Assembly: GCA_030867875.1 (NCBI GenBank)
Contig: JAOWCC010000577.1
Coordinates: 81,263,740 to 81,327,739, forward strand
Direction: 5' to 3'
DNA: 64,000 nucleotides
Source of the DNA: Actinernus sp. WN-2022
Taxonomy: Eukaryota > Cnidaria > Anthozoa > Actiniaria > Actinernidae
Shown: piece after piece, positions 33,405-44,168 of the stretch
Layout of the letters: every line of letters starts with the position of its first letter
How positions within the stretch are numbered: position 1 is the stretch's first letter
Translations under genes and position numbers: made by a program
The notes under the pieces: model-generated
What the model was told of the DNA's origin: nothing
The model's input: only the letters and a program-made list of their open reading frames with translations
Databases searched by the model: none

Positions 33405-36332
33405 ATGGCATACTACAAAGAAATTATTGAATACCTAGAGCGAAGCGATTATCCGTCATCTGAGATGAGCAAGGCAGCAAAACGGGACTTTCGAAAGAGG
33501 ACCAAAGATTTCTTTCTCGAAAGTGGAATCCTTTTCTACAAAGGTAGCAGACAGCACGAGACCGTACATCTTAGGCAAGTTCTTTCAGACAAGGAAACGC
33601 AGAGGCGGGCCATGAAGCAGTGCCATGAAGGCAATGGATCGTCCCACTTCGGTAGAGACAAGACCAGGGAGAAACTCGAAAGCAGGTACTACTGGAAGGG
33701 AATGTACAATGATATACTGTCATTCATCACAAGCTGTGACAACTGCCAGCGCGTAAATGCAAAGTTAAGGAAGACGATGCCTTCACTCCATCCAATTTCT
33801 GTACCATCTGGAGCTTGGAAACAGGTAATATCTTAATTATTACATTACTCGTGGTGACCTGTTAATCGAGATGGAAACGCGAGAGAATGGGGTGGGCGAT
33901 GAGTTCGTGTTGCTGATATACAATAATATTTTTTTTCTCTGTTACAGGTTGGCATTGATCTAATCGGACCTCTTCCACAAACAAAGAAAGGCAACAAATA
34001 CATTATAACCATGGTTGATTACTTCACCAAATGCCCCGAAGCTGCTGCTCTTCCAGACAAGACGGCTAAAGGTGTAGCGGACTTTATCTACTGGACGATA
34101 AAAAGAAACGGGTGTGCAGCCATACAAATCTCCGACCAGGGTAGAGAATTTGTTAATCAAGTCAGCGAGTTACTCCACAATAGGACAGGTATGACATTCA
34201 AATGTACCCAGTTTCCAAGTAATTTCTTTACCCTAGAAAACTATGCCTTAACTGACTTGGTGAATGGTTATAGCTACGAAGCAGACGCAATCTTCAACGC
34301 AATTACACCAACGTTTATTCCCGAGTTTTGCAACAAAGAAGTTTTTCCTGATAAGCATTATATGTTTTTCTGTGTTGTAATAATGCGAATAAAATTGTTT
34401 TGTATTGTATATATCTTATATAATAAATATATATATGTTCCTATTTTATAGGCACGGAACACTGCGTCACAAGTGCGTATCATCCGCAGAGCAACGGCCT
34501 AACTGAAAGGTTTAACCAAACCTTAGAGAAAGCATTAACGAAAACTATAAACGAAAGCCAAAATAACTGGGACGAATTTATTGACGACATCCTGTTTGCG
34601 TACCGAACAGCAAAGCACGACTCCACGTCATACACACCGTTCTACCTCATGTTTGGAAGGGAGGCGCGTTTACCAATTGAAATGGAGCTTGCCCCGTGCG
34701 TACGACCTTGCAGTGAACCCGACTTAGAGATGCGAGTAAAAGAACTCCAGCAGCTGAGAAATGACTACACCGCAGCCAGCCAGAAGATCGCAAGTAGCCA
34801 GGCAAAGCAGAAGCAGCAGTACGACAAGAAGCATGGCACCACAAGACAGGTAACTAACTACTAACAACAATGCATCTATAGCAATAGGGCTAGTAAAAGT
34901 GTAACAATGATCACTAATGAGGCCAATAATACAACACTACATCAAGATATGGTGATCGTGCGACTCTATTAGGATATGGCTTCAGTACATCCTTAATCAG
35001 TTTGAAACTTACATTTTGTCTCTACTATATTCTGATTTTATTGCAGGAATTTGATGTTGGATCCCTTGTACTCATGCGCAATGCCAAAGAAGATAGCCGC
35101 AAGGGAGGGAAACTGGCATCGAAGTATCTAGGCCCTTACACGATTACAAAGTACCTTGGTAAGAACGTGTACCACCTAACAAACGCATCAACTGGAAAAG
35201 AGTTGAAGAAAAAGGTGAATGCTGCCCTGTTGAAGCCTTATCTGAAGTCAAGCGATGACAAACCATCCGACGAACCTTCCCTCGCCAAATCATCGTACTG
35301 GAAAGACAGTTTGCTGCTGACGCAGGACGATCGAGCTACCCTGGAAGATTCCAGTAAGATGTTGTCAGACAGTCATATCTACGCAGCTCTGCAATTACTG
35401 AACAAATCCCATCCACACCTCAGTACGTGCCAAGACCCCCTGCTATACCAGTGCACAGGTTTTGTTCCAGCTGACAAAGGTGAATTTGTCCAGATTCTTA
35501 ATGTAGGTGGCAACCACTGGGTGACCGTTGCGTCTGATGGCTACGAGGTATCCGTCTATGATAGTCTGTCCCGAAAGATGCACCAGAGGCTTAAGACCAA
35601 GGGATCCGGCTTGCCTTCAGACCTTCAAGTACAGATATCTCAAATTGTTCACCAGACGATGTCGATCGGCGAGATCCCGATAAGTGTTCCAGCGGTCCAC
35701 CAACAGGTTGATGGAACTAGCTGCGGAGTGTTTGCAGTGGCATTCGCCGTCGAGGCTGCTATGGGGGTAGACCTATCTCAGATAAGGTATGTTTATATCA
35801 ATAACATCATTCAATAGCGAGCTGCTAAGACTCGTTCTGGTTCACCATCCTTTTGTTATTTAAAACAGATCGTCGTTGTTCTAGCTGCACGCGCAACATC
35901 ATCAAAATGGCCTATAGGGCTACTCGTGTTCCTAAAGTTAAATTGCCTTAAGTCTTAATTAGTCATGATATTGTGCGTAACTAATAATGTACATATGGCT
36001 CATCTGTTGCTGTGTTCCTTTGTAGGTTCGACGAAGACAGAAACAGAATGCGAGGACATCTTCTGTCTTGTTTGGAAGCCGAGAGATTACTGCCTTTCCC
36101 CAAAATCCACTACCAAAAGAAAAGAAATACAGATGCCATACAGACAATGATCCAGGTCCACTGTCAGTGCCGATTACCAGAGTGCTTAAATGACATGATC
36201 TTCTGCGACCTCTGCCAAGAGTGGAAGCACTACAAGTGCGAGGGGATTACATCAATGGCCGATATTGATGACGAGGACTCGTGGCTCTGCCGAACCTGCC
36301 GCCCCCCACACAAAAGGCTACGATTTATGTAA
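33405..36332 (+). CDS. Ginger1 transposase: zinc finger, DDE integrase, GPY/F, Ulp1 protease, PHD finger (5 exons)
   Basis: Exons 33405-33824, 33948-34188, 34452-34849, 35047-35786 and 36026-36332. Every intron is GT-AG and every phase matches, giving 701 codons without a stop. Order of domains: HHCC zinc finger (H74, H81, C111, C114); integrase core with D144, D203 and E239, spaced as DD35E; SH3-like part with LGPY at 381-384; Ulp1/C48 cysteine protease with H510, D525, Q573 and C579 (NHWVTV, VYDSLS, DGTSCGVF); PHD finger with Cys/His ligands at 646-691. The integrase cuts and joins transposon ends. The protease may process SUMO or another ubiquitin-like tag, and the PHD finger may bind histone tails; these two roles are inferred from the folds. 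All catalytic residues are in place, so the copy may still be active. Confidence 0.85.
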
Positions 36333-36685
36333 CTTAATGATCACTGGTCAAATTGATGTAAAGATACTTCTGTTCTCTTTATAAAGCCATTCGTAAATAC
36401 TTCTAAATAAACGTGTTACTTCATGTGATAAATGTAGAAAATAAAAGAGAATTATTATCTCAATAAATAAATTTCCACAGAAAAAGGTGTACGATGTTTA
36501 ATGACCTGATTAAATTTATAAAAAAAAAACTTTTTATTCAGTGCGTTGACATGTACTGCCTCTATTTTCTGAGGCGGGGAGATTTCAATAATAATTACAA
36601 ATAAAATTCACTAGCGATTTCGCCCCCCTAGGGGGGGGGGGGCGAATTCACTGAAGGGGGGCATTGTTAGAACCAACAGTGTTGG

Positions 36686-37124
36686 TCCATGTTGTATGAC
36701 AATGTCGCGGAACGTTTAGGCCCGGATTTACGCACTTCGACTATTCATAACTGGTACCTAAACAGTCTAACGGCTAATCCGGTAAGTATACATATCAACG
36801 CCTTAAGCAAACACAACAAAAATTACAATACAACTTTAACCACGGTATTAGAAATAAGTCGGATGGGCTTCACTGTTTTTAAGGTCGTATCTTATTGGAC
36901 TTCACTGATAATTGTTTTTATTGTTGTTCGGTTAATAGAGTTTATTTATTTTAGGGGTGGGTTATTATTTGGGTAACCAAAAAACATCTCAGGTTGTAAA
37001 CGGTGGAGTCCGCTCCAATAAACTAGGTGGGAATAAATGACGGAAACAATTATTAATATTCCTATAAAAATTCTCATTTACCGAACTTAGGCTAACTCTG
37101 TGATGTAATTTTATTAGAGACCTT
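36686..37124. other. Intergenic, no feature seen
   Basis: Short AT-rich spacer between the Ginger1 element and the next LINE relic. Confidence 0.35.
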
Positions 37125-38490
37125 TACAACAACAACAACAACAAACTTTATTCACACCAAATTGCAATATTACAATAAATAATAACATAAGTGCAGTGCA
37201 AGTGTCAGGTAGCCCGAAATGATAAAATATCAATCTAGTCAGGGCTACCTTTAAAAAAAGAAATTAAATAGTTACGGTGGTTAAGCTAGATACACACACA
37301 ACACATATACACACACACATAAATAACAAAAAGGGAAAGACTCTTAGTATAATTGTTCAAGTTCCATAAATTTTTTTTTTTTTTTTTTTAAATATTTTGA
37401 TAGAAACTCCTGCTTTAGATTTTTGCTGAAACATTTAGGTGTTGATAGTTGCTTTAGCTCACCCTTAATTTGGTTCCAAATCTGTACACCAGTATATCTT
37501 ATTCTAAATTTTCCATTATTTGTTCTAATTTTAGGTGCATAGTATGCTGCTTTGGAAGCCAAACGAGTATTATGATGGTGAACATTAGTGACGTGGGTAA
37601 AGAAATTATCAAAAGATGAGGGGAGATCATTATGGTTATATTGAAACATAAACACCGAGATGTACAAGAATATTAAATCAGAGAATTTCAGTATGCCAAG
37701 ATCTTTAAACAAGAGATTAGTATGAGCATTAAAAGAGGAAAAGGTCATTATACGTAGTGCTTTTTTTGTAAAATAACAAGGGGTTTAAGAGAGGTCTGAT
37801 AAGTACTACCCCAAGCCAATAGACCATACGTAAAAAATGGATACACAAGTGAATAATACATTTTAACTAAGGTGTCAAGGGGTACAAAATGCCTAATCTT
37901 AGATAGAATTCCATTCCCTTTAGATACGTTTTTCGATACATTTTGGATTTGATATTTCCAATAAAGATTAGCATCTATTAAGATACCAAGGTATTTAATA
38001 TAAGGCTTGCAACATAGAGTCTTCCTATTTATAACAATATTTATAGGGTATACTTTCTTTTGTGATGGATGAAAAATAACATAATTAGATTTATCAATAT
38101 TTAAAGATAACTTATTGGTAGCTAACCAGTCCTTAATTTTCTCCAATTCAACATTTATGGTAGATTCAAGTTGATCTAAGTTCTTATTTGCTAAAAATAA
38201 ATTTGAATCATCTGCAAATAAATAAAAGTTAAATACACTGGAACAGTAAGGAAAATCATTAATATAAATTTAAAAAAGTAAAGGTCCCAGTACTGATCCT
38301 TGTGGGACACCACATGGGACAGGCTTTAGGTCAGAAGATACATTACCAATGGATACAAACTGTTTTCTATTAGATAAATATGAAGAAAACCAAGAATTTG
38401 GGATACCTCTTACACCATAAAAATTAAGTTTTTGGATCAGAATATTATGATTGACGGTATCAAAAGCTTTACTAAAGTCTAAGATTCTGG
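37125..38490 (-). pseudogene. LINE reverse transcriptase relic with (TTG)n tail
   Basis: Minus strand: [34 protein letters not shown], then a TAA stop and IYIND with FADD (RT catalytic box), KSNYVIF, a thumb with YGLLAWGS, and a C-terminal part with RIRYTGVQIWNQI. At least one stop and one frame change interrupt it. The 3' end is a (TTG)n run (37127-37143). The 5' end stops inside the RT domain. CR1/L2-like by motif order. Confidence 0.75.
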
Positions 38491-38882
38491 TCCGAGTTCC
38501 GCGTAAAACGTAGTACAACTTTCCATAATTGAGGAATACTTTATATATATATGTAAGGATGCGGCAGAGCCACCCGTGAGAAAAACACCGACAACTACGA
38601 ATATAAGTAACTAAAATATACAAAGGCCTGTTCTAGAGCAAGCTGTGGTAAAACCACCCACAAACCGAAAACATATACTAAGCTGAAATCCTAACCGCAT
38701 CTTCCGAACCTAATTTATCTGTGGCAGCTAATACATCTGCCGCACATAATTAATCTGCCGACGCCGAACTAATTCATATGCTGAACCTAATTCCAACGTG
38801 TTAAATCAAATTGAGTCACACGTCGCTCTTCTGATGTTCTTAATGCACATGTTAAGTTCGTCACATGGGTGACCCACACAGC

Positions 38883-39252
38883 CTAATCAGCAGGTTCAGG
38901 TTGACACGTTGAATCCGCGACGTCAAATTTAGTCAGGTCCAGATGCCGCTTTATTTCGAACCAATCTTTAATATTCCCGGCACGTGCACCACACGACCTG
39001 ACCATGGGTCTCACATCTTCTTCGTTGAGAACTTTGTCCCAGATATTCACATCTGAGATGGCGCCGGGTAGGGGTATGCCTCCACCAAGATACAAAGTAC
39101 CTGGACCTCGTTCCATAACTTCATCCCTGATCATAACAGCAGAATATGGGTTGAATTCTGAGTCAATGAAGGTACGACCTGTGGATCCATCTCGAGCGAA
39201 GCAGAACATATGCCACTTCCCGTCATGTGATGGCATATTCCAATAATAGCTC
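38883..39252 (-). CDS. Pentraxin/LamG-like terminal exon of a host gene
   Basis: Acceptor AG at 39254-39253 after a pyrimidine-rich stretch (TATCTCCTCTTAATCAACAG), then 122 codons to a TAG at 38883-38885. The frame contains YYWNMPSHDGKWHMFCFARD, TFIDSEFNP, LYLGGGIPLPGAISDVNIWD and a second Cys in RSCGA. The WH...C pattern, the GG(I)PLPG loop and the SDVNIWD strand are those of the C-terminal half of a pentraxin domain, a calcium-binding secreted lectin-like fold. It starts in phase 2/1, so at least one upstream exon with matching phase must exist; I could not find it. It may be the end of the decayed MACPF-exon paralogue or of an unrelated gene. Confidence 0.6.
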
Positions 39253-40455
39253 CTGTTGATTAAGAGGAGATATTTTACAAAACCGAGTATTGTGCGCCAA
39301 ACCCTAACTGGCTAAAGATCGCGTTTTGTGCAGACTGAGCTAAAATGCAGTTTAGAAAAGATTTCACGATATATATTTGTGTCGCTTGTCGAATGGTGAA
39401 AGTTTAATTGGAGTATTAACCAAAACGGAAATTAAACAAAAAAAACTTCTCTCGTCAGGGCTAGACCTGAATATGTAACACAAAACTTAACGTGGTTCAA
39501 TGGCTCAATATATTTACATAGAAAAGGAGTACTAACTTTATGCCTCGCTAAACACAGTTTTTCGTTAAGAGTTTAATGTTTTTGTGTTTGTTTGTGACAA
39601 ATAATATAGTAATTTGAGTGTTAATGGCAAACGAGAAATGGAATTTAAGTTAGCCTGCAGTGCTAGATTGTGGCGCTTTTTTCAAATATTACGCGACAAT
39701 TAGATAAATTCCCCACGTTCACATTTTGAGCTAGTGATATACTTGTGTATTTGTAAAGTAAAGTTGCTATATTTTTCCTTCCCAAACTGTTTTTCATTAT
39801 GATAACGTGAAATCTTCTTTTGTGGGATCCGAATCTTGAGTTTTCATGACCGCCATTACCCAAACCCGTTCCTGAAACAGAGTTGATTTTCAGCGGAAGT
39901 GACGTCATATTACTCAACTCAACAAACAACATGCCGTGCTACTTTTCACACAAAACTTCGCGCGAAATAAAGTATAGACTTGCTCCAAGTCGAACTCGCT
40001 GAGTCAATGGGTAAGCGATTACTGGGTCAAAAATCGAGCGTGAGAAGCGAAGCGAGTTCGACGTGTTTCACTTGCAGGAAATTGAATCGGGGGATTATGT
40101 TATGGCGCGAAAACACGTATCAAGGGCGGAGCTTACATTTCGCGACTTTGACAAACTCTTTCCGAGTACAATCAAATTGTAAATACCACATCCACGGTCG
40201 ACTGACTTGACACGTCAACATACAATGCCTGAAGAATTGACGCTTTGCGATTGGGCAAATCTTAGTACGTCATAAGCCACGCCTCCGGTTGAAAAATCAA
40301 CTGGTAAATTTGGCGCGCTGCAAGTGGGAAAAGTCCTTCGTGCGGGGGGCTAAGAAGGACTTTGAGAAAGTCTAAATAAAGTACAAAGGCATCGAGCCTC
40401 CCTCACATGGGATTTGTGTGTATTTTAGACTACGAAAACTGTTTGATAATTATGA
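39253..40455. other. Intron or intergenic, no feature seen
   Basis: About 1.2 kb upstream of the pentraxin-like exon. No exon with a matching phase was recognised. Confidence 0.35.
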
Positions 40456-40645
40456 TTAGTATATACCTCACCAGTGAATATCACTTTTCGCGCGCTCTGA
40501 TTGGCTACTCAAATAGTGAATATGATTTCATATTCACCTCCGAGCGAAGCAGCGATCACCTCGCGCGAATTTTTGTGCATTTGACAGAAAATAAAATAAC
40601 TATTTGGTGCTGGCTATTCACCTGCAATGTGGTATATACTAAAAC
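40456..40645. mobile_element. MITE with TAGTATATACC ends, copy 2
   Basis: Nearly identical to 736-930 (GTGAATATCACTTTTCGCGC, CTATTTGGTGCTGGCT) with the same inverted ends. A small hairpin (ACTTCAGTGTCGGTGAATAG and inverse) follows at 40657-40705. Confidence 0.65.
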
Positions 40646-40709
40646 AATTATTCACTTCAGTGTCGGTGAATAGTGGTGATCCACCACCATTCACCGACAC
40701 TGAGGTAAA

Positions 40710-41618
40710 TAAGTGTTAAATATTCTGAAATAAAAGTAGTAAATGTCTTAGTTTCATTCAATATTTTTATGAACAAATTATCTTCCAACCAATATGAACA
40801 GCCAAAAACAATAGCTACGAAACAGACACGATTGATTAGGTTCCGAATATACGATTTGCTTTATCAACGACATTTGGAACCGCAGTGCAAATCGTAGTTT
40901 TATATTTTGAAAAAGTGGAGCAAATTAGGCGTCTTCCTATCCTTTAGGGCGATTTTCATGTTTAAACCAATGAGATCAAGAGTTTTCACAATACAAAATT
41001 AACACCTTTATACACGAATCGTCAGTACTTAATAGAAACATGCATTAAATGAGCGACGTCTTGAGTCAATGATGTTAGGACAGCAAACCGCTGGATGAAA
41101 ATCGCGAACTATTTGGAACATACTTCATTAATGGCGGACGTGATTAATGACGGCAAAAAAACTAGTTTCATTTCATCTTTTGGCAATATTTTCACTGATT
41201 TTGATATGTTCGCTACTGTTTCTCCTTTTGGAATACAATATATAAAGTGGCAAAAGAAATGGTTGAATGTCGTCATGGTGGCACTTTAAGTGTCTCGATC
41301 GAAACTCCAGAGCACTTTGCGAAATATCGATATCATAACTTCAAAAAAGTTTGATTGATTCTGTTCAAATTTTCACAAATAGAACACAATTTATTCATAA
41401 AACTTATAATGTCAAAATCTTGACCCGATCATACATAGCAAGGGACTGCCGGTTAGAAATTAGCAGAGGGTGCGGGGGTCACAATTTGTTTAACCCCCCA
41501 AAATGGAGGGTCATAAACAAAATGGGAAGCTAAAAAAGGCTTAGTTATAGGGAGAAAATATAAAAAGGGAAGGGTCAAAATATTTTATAGTTGTTGTCCG
41601 GGAAGGGTAATATATTTT
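40710..41618. other. Intergenic, no feature seen
   Basis: No gene or clear repeat recognised. Confidence 0.3.
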
Positions 41619-41951
41619 TAAAGAATGTTATGTAAAGTGGTAAGCTGTAGTGCTAAGTGTGCACGCCCTACGAGGGAAAGCGAACAAATCTCTGACCCAA
41701 GTGGGACTCGAACCCAACGACCTCCAGGTTACATGTCTGGCGCTCTACCAACTGAGCTATTAAGTCAGATGAGAGCAATCGTGGGTATTGGTTCGTTTTA
41801 TGGGGTCACGGCGATTATATATGTATATGTAGTTATTATAGGAAATCATGTTTGCCGCGTAGCACTAGTAAGTGTAAAGAATGTGATGTAAAGTGGTAAG
41901 CTGTAGTGCTAAGTGTGCACGCCCTACGAGGGAAAGAGAGAAAATCTTTAC
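41619..41951. repeat. 70 bp direct repeats around a tRNA-like unit
   Basis: GTAAGCTGTAGTGCTAAGTG and CACGCCCTACGAGGGAAAG occur at 41640-41680 and again at 41896-41937 in the same orientation, flanking the tRNA-like sequence. Confidence 0.6.
41692..41768 (-). repeat. tRNA-Thr(UGU)-like sequence, probably a SINE head or tRNA pseudogene
   Basis: Folds as a cloverleaf: a 7 bp acceptor stem (CTGACTT with GGGTCAG, two G-T pairs), a D arm with A box TAGCTCAGTTGGTAGAGC, a TGT anticodon in CATGTAA, and B box GGTTCGAGTCC. Position 33 is A instead of the invariant U, and the anticodon and T stems each have a mismatch. It lies within a repeated unit, so it is more likely SINE-derived than a working tRNA gene. 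Confidence 0.4.
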
Positions 41952-42138
41952 ATTTATCTTTACATAATAATATATTTTTAGACTCTTCTTAAATTTCATT
42001 CTCCATCCTCATCCCTCCCCCCACGATTCCCCTGCTAATTTCTGATCAGTCCCTTGAAGGGAAATGTTTGCTATGGATACCTAAATATATTATTGCTGTG
42101 TTTGTCTCCAGTAAAGTATTCACTAGATGTTAGTTTAT

Positions 42139-42342
42139 GGACTGATTTTCCTATCCATGAAAGTCATTTAAATTTCATACGCGCCGCTATCTTGGTTCTT
42201 ATGACGTCACAGTGTTGCCTCTATTGTCAGAAAACAAAAGCTCTTTGTTGTACAACAATAGGACAACACTGTGACGTCATGAAATCCAAGATGGTGACGG
42301 ACGCGAAATTCAAATGACTTTTGTGGACAGGAAAATCGGTCC
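42139..42342. mobile_element. Palindromic MITE with GGACTGATTTTCC ends
   Basis: Arms of about 80 bp (GGACTGATTTTCCTATCCAT, GAAAGTCATTT, ATGACGTCACAGTGTTG and their inverses) around a short loop. Confidence 0.65.
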
Positions 42343-42929
42343 GTAAATAACAGCTAGTCCACAATTTACAGAAAACAAACGCAGCAATCGATTTAGTCAA
42401 AAGCCACTTTGCGAATTAAAACAAAATGTCATACCTTTGAAGATTTTTGCCTGATTCTGCTCAAATTTGTATAAACAGTACGTACACAATTGATTGATAC
42501 AACTGATAATGGCAATATATTGACCCGCTCACAAATACTAATGACGTAATTGTGACGTAAGTCAACTCCACATTTGTTTTACATTTTGAGCCATTACTCG
42601 AAATCAAGTCGAACGATGTTTTCAAACACCTGGAGACTGTTTAAACTTATAACACACATACATAGTACAAATTTGACCAAAATCCCTTGGGCGGAAGTTG
42701 ATAAAAAATGTGGGCTCTGAATTTCTCACCCTACAAACGTGGTGGTCCCTTCATGTAGGCAACACATAAATTGCTATCAAAATACAATAGAATTAACACA
42801 ATACAAAAGAATAGAACGAGGCTAGAGTCTGGCGTGTCGGGCGGACATTGTTTTGGATTTTGACTCGTTGCTTTTACATGGTGTCAGGAAGTGTTTTAGA
42901 ACTCAAACAGGGATACTTTTCACAAACCG
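42343..42929. other. Intergenic, no feature seen
   Basis: No gene recognised. Confidence 0.3.
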
Positions 42930-43195
42930 AATGCTTTAAGATTGGAACGAAATATTTCCGAAAACTGGAGAAGATTTAAGCAGCAATACAATATATATTT
43001 GACCGCTTCGGACAGCGGAGAGAAAAGCGAGCCCACAAAGATAGCCATCTTGTTGAACTTCGCTGGCGAGGATGCGATTGAAGTCTTCAACACCTTACAG
43101 TTTTCTGAGGGAGACGAAAAAAGCTGGATAAAGTTCTCGAGCAATTTGACAGGTATTGCAACCCTAGGAAGAATGTAGTTTTTGAAAGGCACCAG
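42930..43195 (+). pseudogene. LTR retrotransposon gag relic
   Basis: The frame from 42942 reads NISENWRRFKQQYNIYLTAS, ILLNFAGEDAIEVFNTLQF, then shifts to another frame reading FDRYCNPRKNVVFERHQK. This is the start of a Gypsy-type Gag protein. One frameshift and no pol: a fragment. Confidence 0.6.
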
Positions 43196-43924
43196 AAACT
43201 GTGAAGGTAGTTGTTTTTCTGTCTTTTCTAAATGTTTCATAGGACAGATTTGCCAACCGTCTCAATTATTTCCTTTGCTAAAGGCTCAGAAAATATAATT
43301 TCCGTGAGAGGGAAAAGAAAACCTGACAAATTAGATTCGACCGTGAACAAAATCCGATGTGATTGTGAGCGTGCAACCCATGGGCAATTTACAATGACTA
43401 TCAGAGAACTGGCCTCTCTCTGATACCATTGTTACCAGATTTCTGGCATGACATATGAATAAGGTGCATGCTATTACTTATAACTATCTCATAATCTTAG
43501 CTTTTTATACCGACTCACACCCACTTCATATGAGCTATCGAGGTTCAGTTTCCAATTGGTTCTATTCCAATGTCCTCAAATATTTAGTTGATAAGTAAAT
43601 CATGATGTTGTTTTATAGTAATAAAACATGACCCACGCTCCTAGTGCTTAATAGCTTACTGGTTATTGTTAACTAGTTGTTACGTCTCTTCATAACTGAG
43701 TCAAATACAGAAACTAAAGTAACACATAAGTGAAGTTTATTGAGAATGTGGAGATCAGCCATTGTTCTATCATGGCTTATTTCTTTATTTCTATCGTTAT
43801 TTCGTTCGCTCTTTTCGTTCTATTGTTCTTTCATTTTTTGTTGTTTTTTCGTTCTTTCTTTCTTTAATTATTTATTTATTTTCAGTTTCAAACAAGATAT
43901 CCCTTTAATGAACAGGGATATTAC

Positions 43925-44168
43925 CTTTTTCTTGAGAAATTCAGATGATTTGTCCTTCTGTTCCTCCCATGTTTCCAGTTGCTTATCAATGAGTTTTCCC
44001 GCCACCTCGATGCCTTTCTCGAGCACCGCTCCCTGAATTTGTTTTTGGCCACAAATGATGTGATCCCAGCTAGTGCCGGTGCTGCTCGTTTGGACCCAGA
44101 CTCATTGGCCTTATCGTTGGTCCTAGGATAGGCCTCCTTTGCTTTCATCTTCAGTGGTTAGCGAAGAG
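43925..44168 (-). pseudogene. Decayed copy of MACPF-gene exon 3
   Basis: Same acceptor context (TTTCTGTTAAG before 44168) and same GT donor after EFLKKK as the exon at 12064-12299. The conserved core (VLEKGIEVAGKLIDKQLETW) is nearly identical. Its length, 244 nt, is out of phase with the 236 nt parent, a TAA lies in the expected frame soon after the acceptor, and the front half (ESGSKRAAPALAG) is in a different frame from the helix. So this paralogue no longer encodes the same protein. Confidence 0.65.

Larger units (their letters stand above)
32082..36680 (+). mobile_element. Ginger1-type DNA transposon, apparently complete
   Basis: A 4.6 kb element with one intact spliced gene (33405-36332). 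Both ends carry inverted blocks of GTGAATTCGCCCCC, GGGGGGCGA and ATCGCTAGTGAATT (32087-32155 and 36608-36662). Ginger1 elements are cut-and-paste transposons whose integrase is related to that of Gypsy retrotransposons; some carry Ulp1-type protease and PHD modules, as here. No reverse transcriptase, gag or LTR is present, which argues against a Gypsy element. I could not fix the outermost base or a clear 4 bp target duplication. Confidence 0.75.

Noticed and set aside
33405..35817. Gypsy LTR retrotransposon as the source of the integrase
   Set aside because: No reverse transcriptase, gag or LTR; the gene has spliceosomal introns and is fused to Ulp1 and PHD modules inside inverted terminal repeats, which fits Ginger1.
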